Positions 47,901-57,500 of a stretch of 64,000 bases of DNA are shown in pieces (position 1 is the stretch's first letter; every line of letters begins with the position of its first letter). Position numbers and translations under genes: made by a program. The notes under the pieces were generated by a model. The model worked only from the letters and a program-made list of their open reading frames with translations. It was not told the origin of the DNA and did no database searches. Source of the stretch: Chaetomium olivaceum (lineage: Eukaryota > Ascomycota > Sordariomycetes > Sordariales > Chaetomiaceae); assembly GCA_039881045.1 (NCBI GenBank), contig JAYWVB010000050.1, positions 124,001 to 188,000 of the forward strand, given 5' to 3'.

Positions 47901-48956
47901 TACCGGAACCCTTGGACCTTGTCTTCGCTCATGCCGGCGAAGAGTTTGATGATGCCATCCCGCGTGCCAACCTCCTCCCGCAGCTTTATGTCCCTTCTCA
48001 GCGGCTTCTGCATGACGAACTCGATGAACAGAGCCGCCATGGCCGCGGCGACCGGAGTGGAAAACGACGTCCCGGTGAGCCGGCTTTCGGGATTTGCCGG
48101 GCCGTCGCCGCTGGCCCCCGACGGTTGGGCCGCCAAGACGGCCTCGCCGAGCGTGAGGAAGTTGAAGCTGCCCGGCCTCGGCTCTGGGTTGAACGAGGAG
48201 TACTTCCCGTAGCCATCCGAGGCGTTGACGCAAATCACCTCGGGCATCCATGCTGGGAAGGTGACCCCGTAGCCTTTGGGCCCGTTCGCGCCGAGATTCG
48301 ACGCGGCGGCAAACATGATGGTCTTTCTTTTAAAAGCGTCTTGGATGGCACGCGCGATGGGTTCGTGGCGCTGCTCGAAGCCCCAGGACATGGAGATGAT
48401 GTGGACGCCCCATTGTTCGACTGCATATCTGATGCCTGTCGAGGTGGTTTGCGCGTGAGACAGGCCCGTCCAAGATACTGGCAAGTCAAGGAGTGTGAAG
48501 TGAGTAAGTACTTACCTTGGCGACCTCGTTTGGATCCATGGGGCTCGTCTGGTCCTTCTTCACGCGCGCAACGTAGATGTGCGCGCAGGGAGCAAGACGC
48601 AGAATCAGCTCGACGATATGGCTGCCATGTCGAGTCGGGTCTTGGTCGGGGACGTCGCCGTCGTCGTCGTCATCATCGCTGCTATTGCTGTCAACGGCGT
48701 CGGTGGTTTTGGTGTAAGAAAGGAAGCATTTTCTTCCTCTGATGGTCTCCTTGTGTTTCGCCAGGACAGCCTCGTCAATCCCCGTGTCCAGCACCGCCAC
48801 CCTGGCCTGGCCCTGGTTTCGCCCGGGGTCACAGTGCGGGCCAATGGGACGCCAGAAGTTGCGGAACTGCTCTTCCCACTTCTTTGCGCTTCCTGGCTGT
48901 TGCCCAAAACTCGTGAGTCGTTGGCACTCCCGTCCTGCCTCGGGGCGGATCTCCAT
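41918..48956 (-). CDS. NLR protein: subtilisin-like S8 protease - NACHT - WD40
   Basis: Three main minus-strand exons, 48956-48516, 48435-46177 and 46093-41918; about 2290 residues. The S8 domain (about residues 45-330) has all catalytic elements: Asp in VAVLDTGID, His in PTRHGSHIVEL, the oxyanion Asn in AAASNLGANG and Ser in TGTSFSTPVAAAMA. The NACHT ATPase has Walker A GKTGTGKST and Walker B VVVVDALDEC. The last exon encodes about 27 divergent WD40 blades (FSPDGRWLAS...LWDPATG type) in two arrays split by an ~85-residue linker after blade 8. Fungal NLRs sense non-self or infection and trigger cell death; here the effector is a protease. The frame shifts at the CCCC run 47649-47652, between IQTW and VDDPKGKL. 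The first intron donor is ambiguous, and coding sequence may extend upstream of 48956 (see findings). The gene is divergent from a gasdermin-like gene. Confidence 0.82.
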
Positions 48957-49887
48957 ACCTCTTGAACGCGTAGTAGCCAGTTCTGCTGAAGGGATCAGCC
49001 ATCTTCCAGGCTGCTGCTACAGCTGGCGTCTTGTAGTTGGTGCCAGCAGAGGGCCCCGCGTGTGATACAGAGTAATAGAGATTGAACTGATGTTGTGGTG
49101 GAGGAACGCGAAGTATACGTTCAAATATGGTTTGTTTGTCTGTGAGTACGAACCTTAGCCAGGGGCCCCGGTCCAAAAGTTGAAAACCCTACCCGACAGC
49201 CCGACAACCGTTTAAAATGTAAGGAAATCAAATATTCAGAATCATTCAAGGAGACTCTTCCAGTGAAGGGCTTTTAGCTGTTGAAAAATGCACCGTTTTG
49301 CCGTGAAGTTGTAAACTTTGGCAAGGACCCCGGTCTTTCAGTCACGCGCTAGCGAACAAACCAGGGGTGGATTGTATACATCTTGATTTTGGCGGGGGGG
49401 GAGGGGGGGAATGGCCTGACCCTCGGCGTTGATCTTGATATGCAAGGAGACAGCCCCAGCCGCCCCAAACGTGGCGCGAGAGCTCAACGGAGCATGTGTG
49501 CGGCACCGTCTCTCAGCTCGCCGGGCAAGGCGCGTACTCACGTACACCAGAGACCCTGGGCCAATGGGCCCTCGGGGATCGGCCTGGGTGGGCAGGCTGC
49601 GCCAGACCAGGGCGGCGCGGGGCGACCAATACGTTTGCATTTCGAAGCGCCGCTCTCAGGAAAGGAGTCGTTGAGCTCAGCCCTCGTCTCGGATTTGAAC
49701 CCCCGCCCTTGCGCGACGGTCAACTGCCAAGCACAGAGGTTGTTGTTTTAGTTGTCAGGACCAAAACCCAGGAAATCCCCCGGTGGCGTTCAAAAGCAGG
49801 CATCATATCATTGCCCTGTTCTGTTTCAAGACCGACCCAACCACCACACAAAGCCATTCAGATTCCAAACACACTCACTCAACAAAA
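48957..49887. other. shared intergenic region of the NLR / gasdermin-like pair
   Basis: About 0.93 kb between two head-to-head genes, so it probably acts as a bidirectional control region. On the minus strand an open segment just upstream of the NLR start (49140-48957, WKMADPFSRTGYYAFKRYG) may belong to an additional 5' exon. The middle part (49350-49760) is GC-rich with G runs. No other gene is supported. Confidence 0.5.
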
Positions 49888-50745
49888 ATGAAGTCATACT
49901 TCGCAGTGAACGGGTTCGACTGCTCTCCAGACGGGCCCATGGTCCTAGGAAGCATCCTCACCGACCCGCTGGACCCCAGCGAACCGCTGAACGCACACCC
50001 CCTCCCGGTTCCGGACGGCGAGAAGATAACCATCGCGCAGAACAACTTTGAAACAGTCCTCAAGAGAAACTCGAAGCGCAGCGGCGGCCTGTTGTTCAGG
50101 GTCCTGCAGAGCCTAGGAATCGAGCTAAGCGCCAGCAGCGGCGAGGCCAGCGCAGCGATGGCCAAGTTCGACAAGCTCGAGTCCTGGTCCTTCCAGCCCA
50201 GCGACGCCTACATGAGGGAGAGCATCGCCGCCGCCGAGGTGCAGAGTTACCTCGCCGGCCACACCATGCGCAAGCGGCTCTACATGGTCACCGGGGTCAA
50301 GGTGGCGCACGGCGCACGCGTGATGGAGATGGTTCGCAAGGGCAAGGCGGGCAAGATGAGAGCTGGCTTTGACGGCAGCGCGGCCGGGCTCCCGTTTGTG
50401 GCTTTCGGGCCCCAGGCGGAGGGCTCCAAAGGCTTCGAAAGTGAGCAGCGATTCGTGAGCGATGGCCCGGTTGTCTTTGCGTACCGACTGAGGGAGATTC
50501 GGTACAGGAAGGGGATCTTGACGGATAAGCCGTATCGGGACGGCGCGCTGTATGGCGTCGAAGAAGGGGCAGCCGATGCAGATGGGGAAAAGCTGGAGGA
50601 GGGTATCATCTTTCTCGAGCTGGATGAAGACGATGTGACTGGAGACGACGTCGGTGTGGAGCCGCTTGAGGTTTGGGAAGATGGGGCTGGAGAGGAGGAC
50701 GAGGACTGTGAGTTGATCTTGCCGACCCGCGGCCAAGACGTGTGA
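49888..50745 (+). CDS. gasdermin-like candidate pore-forming protein
   Basis: 285 residues, no intron, one clean frame; the start ATG follows aacaaaa. The N-terminal ~215 residues are mixed basic/hydrophobic with alternating strand-like segments. Two regions recall the gasdermin pore-forming domain: a helix followed by RKRLYMVTGVKVAHGA at about 128-143, and a late strand pair ending SDGPVVFAYRLREIRY at about 191-206. The last ~60 residues are extremely acidic (about 25 Asp/Glu against two Lys/Arg), as expected of a removable inhibitory tail. Fungal gasdermins (HET-Q1, RCD-1) make plasma-membrane pores and cause cell death, and HET-Q1 is activated by a subtilisin-like protease encoded next door. 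Here the neighbour is an S8-NACHT-WD40 NLR. The assignment rests on pattern similarity and context, not on a search, so it is provisional; another membrane-active effector fold is possible. Confidence 0.55.
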   Translation: MKSYFAVNGFDCSPDGPMVLGSILTDPLDPSEPLNAHPLPVPDGEKITIAQNNFETVLKRNSKRSGGLLFRVLQSLGIELSASSGEASAAMAKFDKLESWSFQPSDAYMRESIAAAEVQSYLAGHTMRKRLYMVTGVKVAHGARVMEMVRKGKAGKMRAGFDGSAAGLPFVAFGPQAEGSKGFESEQRFVSDGPVVFAYRLREIRYRKGILTDKPYRDGALYGVEEGAADADGEKLEEGIIFLELDEDDVTGDDVGVEPLEVWEDGAGEEDEDCELILPTRGQDV

Positions 50746-51574
50746 GCAGCTTCAGCGACATGCTGGTGGCTTGTTTTGTTCAATAAATCCGGCCAGGTTT
50801 GTAGACGAGGTCGGTGCAGCTGCGCGGTGGGAGATTGTGGAGATCTAAAACGAGAGTAGAAAAAGACGAACTGGACAGGGGAGAGGGCCGCTTTGAGGAA
50901 GCGAGGGAGTGTTTCGAGCTTTGTGGGAAGGCGTCTGGGCTGGACCAGGCCCGGCGGCTACTGATAATATTATTCCTACACCGCTGTGCCCTAACGCTTG
51001 GCGGACCCTCATCTTGGTTACTGTACAGGAAAACCGTGCCCTGACAGGCCGGGTGGAAAACTCATACCGACAATCAAGGAAAAACATCAGTAACTGAGCC
51101 TGCGATACAAAAGAAAGAAGGCCTCCTAGCTTTCTAAGGAGAGATATCAGACCACTAGTTCCAGCTCTAGCTAGGCGCACCTCCGCGAAGAAACTCTAGG
51201 TAATTACGATGTGGATATAGTAAAAGTCGAATTCACATTCACGGCCTCCCCACAATAGCGACATCTTGTCTTCATTGTTGTTCAAAGGGGGCGGTTTCTT
51301 GTCCTCAGAGCGACTACCTAAGTTTTGGAACCTTTTGAGCAGACAAGGAAGATTTATGTGCGAAATGCTGTTGAAGTTGGCAATGTGTTGCGGCAGTCAA
51401 CATATGTACCTACCTTTGAAGTTTTGAGTCACCAAGTTGTCTCAGCGAGGAGTGGGCTTCTTTTGTATAAGCTTCTTTCGCATCATCAGGTCTTTGCGAC
51501 ATAGACGTCAATCCACCGACAATCTGTTAGCTACCGACATACCCACAACAACCATTCTTTACCTACCCCTTTAT
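50746..51574. other. intergenic, convergent 3' ends
   Basis: About 0.83 kb between the gasdermin-like gene and the PKS 3' end. AT-richer from 51180 on, with GGTAC/TACCTA elements near 51195, 51315 and 51404. No gene. Confidence 0.45.
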
Positions 51575-54500
51575 CTACTCCTTGGCTAGCTTTTCAGCTA
51601 GCTTTCCCCCTACCACTCCACCCAATTGAATCAATGATCCCGATCCCATGATTTCCAAAACACTTATCACTATGCCAAATACCCGTCTCAACCATCTCCT
51701 CAGCTCGATTGCCATCAGTGAGTCCAAGCCAATTTGTGCCAGCGTCAACCGTGTGTCCACTTCCTCGCCGTCAGCAACCGGCTTCAGGATCAGCTCGTAG
51801 ATCTTCTCCCCGATCTCGCGCGCCAAAAATGCCACAACCTCGGGGTCGGCGAGCCGGTTTGTACCCCCTTCCCCGTCAGCATTGATGATGCTGTTGAGGA
51901 ACAGTGCCAGCCGATTTGCCCCGGCCGAGGAACCCTTGTGTTCCTCATTTGGTCGAACATTGTGATATCGGCCCATGCGGCGGTCGCGGCGCCAGTTGGT
52001 GCGGCTGTTGGGGTCGTCGAGATGCAAGTCCGAGGCAGATCGCAGGCCCATGACCACTTGGTTGGGGTTTTCCCAGGATTGTAGAGACGGTGATTTCAGT
52101 AGACTGCCGGTTTCTGCTTCCGGTTTTATGTTGCTCTTTGCGCCTGCCGCTAGGATGTTGTGCTGCACAAACTCGAGGAACTCGTGCTCGCCAAGCGTGT
52201 AGAGTCCCTGAGCCTTGATGTTCCGCCGGGCGTGTGCATTCTCGGCCACGTACCCCACGCCGCCGATGGGGCTGATGTTGACGACGGTGGCCGGAAGTCC
52301 GAGAGAGTGACGGTATTGACAGAACGCTTCGAGAAAGATGCAGCCCGCCGAGTAGTTGCTCTGCCCAGCCTCGTCGGCAACAGTGACAATCGAGCTTGCC
52401 ATCCAAAAGAAGTCAAGTGGCTGATCGGCGAGGACGTCGTGTAGATTCCAGGTTCCTCGGACTTTGGGACCAACGGTTGCGTTCCAATTGGACCATTTCA
52501 TGTCCAGGAGTGGTCCGTCCTAAAGGTCAAGTTAGTGAACCCGATAATGTCAGATATCAGACGGGAAGAGGGGGGGATGCTCACGTTCATGACCATGGCG
52601 AGCTGGAATACACCCCTAATGGTCCTTCCAGAGCTCAAAGCCGCCGCCAAAATGTCCTCTTTATTCTCCACACTTCCCACCACGACATGGACGGAGCAAC
52701 CCATCGCTCGAAGTTCCTCGAATAGGGCCTTGCTCTCGGGATTTGTCCGGAACTCCTTGATAGGAATGTCAAATTCCTAGCTCCGTGCTCCACAAGCCAG
52801 CTTGACAAGGAAGCCCCAAGACCTTTGGCTCCTCCAACCAGCAGGTACGTGGCTTCCGGGTCCAGTGTGACTGACCGCGTAAGCGGGAGCGAGTTGATGC
52901 TGGAGGGATCGTCCGGCATGTTAACGACCACTTTGCCAATATGGCCTGCGTTCTGGAGGTGTCGGAAAGCTTGTTCAACCTCGGCTGCCTTGAAGCACGA
53001 GATGGGGTCGAGCAACCGTAGCCTACCCTGTTCATACATCTCGACATACTGAGTAAGGAGCCTGATGCCACGCAGTTAGTATCCGCCCAAACCCCAAAGG
53101 ACGCAAACCACTTACTCGGTAATCTTCTCTGGCTTCTCTGTCAAGTACTGAAGCAGATCAACGCCAGCATACGTCCTGTTCGCCAAAAACGGCGCCATAT
53201 CCAACCTTCCCGCCCCAACCAAATCCCTCTTCCCCAACTCCAACAACATCCCATACTTGGCCACACACCCCCAACTCGCATGCAACAATTCTCCGGAAAG
53301 CGAATTCAACACCAAATCCACTCCCCTCCCGCCCGTCTCTCTCAACACCCCCTCCAAAAACCCACCGTCTCTCGAACTAAACACCCTCTCCCTTCTCACC
53401 CCCAACCCTTTATCCTCCCCACCACCCTCAACCAACCACCTAACCTTCTCCTCGCTGCCCACCGTAGCAAACACCTCCACCCCACCGACCATCCGACAAA
53501 TCTCCAGCGCCGCCAATCCCACTCCGCCACACGCCGAGTGCACCAGCACCGACATACCCGGCTTCAGCCGCCCCACCTCTAACAGAGCATGCATCGCCGT
53601 GCCAAAACACACCGGCACCGCCGCCGCCGCGGCAAGGTGCATGGCATCCGGGATGCGCGCGACCAGCGCGGCGGGCACGCAGAGCGTGGTGTGGTGAGCG
53701 TGCTTTGGGGCGAGAGCAGGAGGACGCGGTCGCCGGGGCAGAAGCGCGACGATGCGGCGGTGCCCGTGTGCAGGACGGTGCCGGACGCTTCGTAGCCGAG
53801 TTGGGTGGGCCCCCCTGAGAGAGGTGCGGCGAGGGCGCCGGTGGCGAGGAGGATGTCGCGGAAGTTGAGGGCGGCGGAGTGGATTTGGATGAGGACGTGG
53901 TCGGGCGGGAGGGTGGTTGTGGTTGTGGGGAGGAGGGTGGTGGTCCAGGTTAGGGAGGCCAGGTGGCCGGGCTGGGGAATGCGGAGGGTTTTGGTGGTTT
54001 CCGGGGTGGTTTGGTGAGAGATGGGGGATGTGGTATCGGTGGTGGTGGTAGTGTTGTCAGGGGACTGAGTTTGCTCGTCGGTCAGGCTGAAAGGGTGGAA
54101 TCGGCTGAGGAGAACGGTGCCGTTGTCGATGGCGAACTCGCGGTCGGTATTGAGGATGTCGCCGTCTTGCGAGTTCTGGACCTTCTTGATGAAGACCTCG
54201 GATATGAGTTGGGCAGCATGATGAGCTTCACTTTCGTAGTCGAGCTCGAGGGTAAACAAGGGGAGTCCTAATTCGGCGCGGATAGTTCGTATCACCCCAA
54301 GAACTTGAGCACCACGCGGATCGCGGCACTTGACTTGGAAGGGAGGAGTGAGCCATAATATGCGGCTGTCCTTGTCTTTGAGGTGGCGGACCAGCTCTTG
54401 GAAGGCCGCAAAATTCGCTTCGGTAAGGAACTCTTGATCGAAGAATCGTGTTTCGAGGTCGACGCAGGAGATGATGTTTTGCCCTGCGGGAGGGAGCTCG

Positions 54501-57500
54501 CCTAGGAGACATGGTGTAGCATCCCAACCTTCACCCCTGAGTCCAGCAATGAGAGACTCTGCAGGGTCATCAACAGGGTCCTGGCAAAGAACCGTAACCT
54601 TCCTCTCAGGCTCCGCCTTCCCCTTAACCTTCGGCTTTGACACCATCACCATGGACATCTGCCACGGCATCTCCCTATCCGCCACAGCAGCATCCGCCCC
54701 GGTGAACCCGGCAGCCTTAAGCTCCTCATCCCAACGCTCCGGCAGGACATACGGCTCCCAAACTCGGCCATCTTCCTCCCCAAGCCACCAACCGCTAAAG
54801 TTTCCAAAGATGAACGTCGGCATACTCATGACTGTTGACAGCTCCAGCAGCAACAACATCCCGTCATCCTTCAGCAGCGGCCGCAAGTTAGCCAGCGTCT
54901 CCCTCAAGCACGGCGTGGCATGCACCACATTCGGTGCCACTACCAGATCATACGACCCAGCCACGAACCCCTGCTCAGTCGCATCCCGCGAGATATCCAG
55001 CGCCTGAAACTGCATATTCGGCGCCCACGCAAACCGCTCCCTCGCCTGCGGGAAGAACCCCGCCGACACGTCCGTAAACATGTACTCGGCATACCCCGGC
55101 AGGCCACTCCCCCGCCGATCATCACCACCACCCGCACCCCCAGCCAGCCCCTGAAACCCTCTCAGCAACAACTCCGTCGTGCCCCCCGTCCCCGCGCCCA
55201 CCTCCAACACCTTCAAATCGGGCCTCGCATGCGCCAGCAGCCGCACAAACCCGGCATAGTCAAACGCGTCGGCGTTGTAGATCTCGGTGAGCAGGTCCTC
55301 CTGCATCAGCAGGTCGAGGGCATCGCGCTCGCCGGTGAACAGCTCGGCCGCGTGGTCGCTGATGCGTTTCAGGCCGCGGGCGCCGGCGTGGAAGCCGGGG
55401 AGGGCGAGGAGTTGGGAGTAAGTTTCTTCGAGGAGGGCGCGGCGCGCGGTGGGGGAGAGGGTGGTGTAGCGGGTGGTGTTGGGGATGAGGGGGTGGGTGT
55501 TGGATTGGGCTTGCGCGAGTTGCTGGTTGAGCCAGGCGAGGTATTTGGTGTGGTGGGGCTGGGCGGGGGTGCCGAGGGGAGAGAGTTGGGAGGCGGATTC
55601 GAGGATGGAGAGGAGGGTGAGGGTTTCGTTGAGCTCGCGCTCGGTTTGGTTGCTGATGGGGGGCTTAATGAGGTCTGTCAGGGGGGCGAAGTCGAAGTCC
55701 GGGAGCCAGTGGAGCCGGGCGGCTGCGTGGATGTCAAGAGGGTCGTCGCGGGCTGGGGCCTCGAGATCGTTGTCGAGGGCGGTCACTTGGAGGCCAGACA
55801 TGCGGAGGGCTAATCGGTTGTCGTCCGTCACGCACTCAACGCTGGCTGAGGCAAGCCCTTCCTCGGGGATGACTGCTTTGGTGTTCATTCCGGCTGAGCC
55901 GTGGGCGATCTCAATGTTCTCAATGAGGGTGGGGACCACGAGTTGGCGTAAGTTCCGGACAACGCCTTGCACGTTGGCTAGAAGGAGCAGCTGGATGCAT
56001 GCGTCGATGGATGCTGGGTGCAGGGGACCGGGGAACGGACGGCTCGTCTCCGTGGTCGGCTCAAGGACTTTCGCCTGGGCCATACCCTCAGTTGTGGAAG
56101 TTGAAATACCAGCCAGGCGCTGAAACTCGGGTCCAAATACGAGGCCGGCGCGCAATACCGCGTCGTAAAAACGGGTGTTCGTCACCACTCGAGGCAGCCG
56201 GTCCTCTTGAACCGTCAAGATTGGCGAAGATGGTTGAAGCAGGGCTGTGGCCTGTCCCTCGCAATGCTTTACCCAAGTTGACCCACTGTACGAAGCGATG
56301 ACAAACTCAAACCACGTCGACTCGTCTGTATCAGTGAGTCTCTGCTGGCGAAGCGCTGTCACCATTTCCACCGGTTCCGTGTCAGGCAACACGAGAGCCG
56401 TGCGGGCAACGACGTGCCGCAGACGATACCCCAGCTCACCACCTGTCATTTGCCGGACAGCCTCCCCGGCTATGGCTATGTAGGCTGCAAAAGGGAAAAC
56501 AACGTCCTGCCGCACTTTGTGATCACTGAGCCAGGGAAGGTTCTCCAAGTTCAGCACGTTGCGCCACTGCGGCGCCGTGTCTGGGGTCTCGACCACGCGG
56601 GTGCCGAGAAGACAGTGCTGTGCGAAGCGACGGGTTCTCCAAATTTTTGATAGTCGATTCTCGTACCAAAAGGGGCCTGCGCTATGGTCCCAGGGATAAG
56701 TCGGTAGCCCAGCCAGGACCTTGCTGCCGGGCGGGAAAAGGGGCTGCCAGTTGATGGAGACGGACTCTTGATGGAGGCCACCCAATGCTGATAGAAAACT
56801 GACCGCACTATCCTTGCCGCGGATTTGGGACGGGATGTATCTGCAAGGTTGGGACACAGCTTCGCAGATCTGGCGGAGGGGGCCGGCCAGTGCCGAATGT
56901 GGCCCAATTTCTAGCAAGATATTTGAGGAATGGGTCTCTCCGTTGTGAGCCAAAAGGTTTGTCACGGCGTCGCTAAACCGAACGGGTGAGACCAAGTTGA
57001 TGACCCAGTAGTAAGGAGAAGCAAGGGGGGTTCCGTTTCTGATCGGTTTTGTTGTGACGCTAGAGAACAGCACTGCGCTTGGCTCATTCTGGTCACCATC
57101 CGAAGACAAATGGTCCTCGCCATGGAGTAAGTCGAGATACTCCGCTGCAAGTGCAGCCATGTGATCTGAGAGTTTGTTAGTCACCATAAGGGGACGAGAT
57201 AACTAAGGGAGGTACTTACGAGAATGATAGGCCACGTCGACCTTCAATGTCCGGGCTAGTACCTCTGGATACTCCAGCTGAACGGATGCTAGAGCTTGTT
57301 GGACTGCTTCGCTGTCCCCGGAGATAGTCGTGCTCGACGGACTATTCTCGCAAGCTACGCAGACACCGGGTTGAAGAAAACGCGAGACATCCGAAGCTCC
57401 CAAGCCTATGGCTGCCATAGCGCCTCCCGAAAGCGCTGCGTTTCCGTGGGAACTGACATATCCACGGTAGTAGGCGAGAGTGATTGCGTATTCCAATGAT

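Noticed and set aside
49688..49715. tRNA T-arm-like sequence (ggatttgaacccc) in the NLR/gasdermin-like spacer
   Set aside because: The flanking bases do not form the five-pair T-stem, and no acceptor, D or anticodon arms fit around it.
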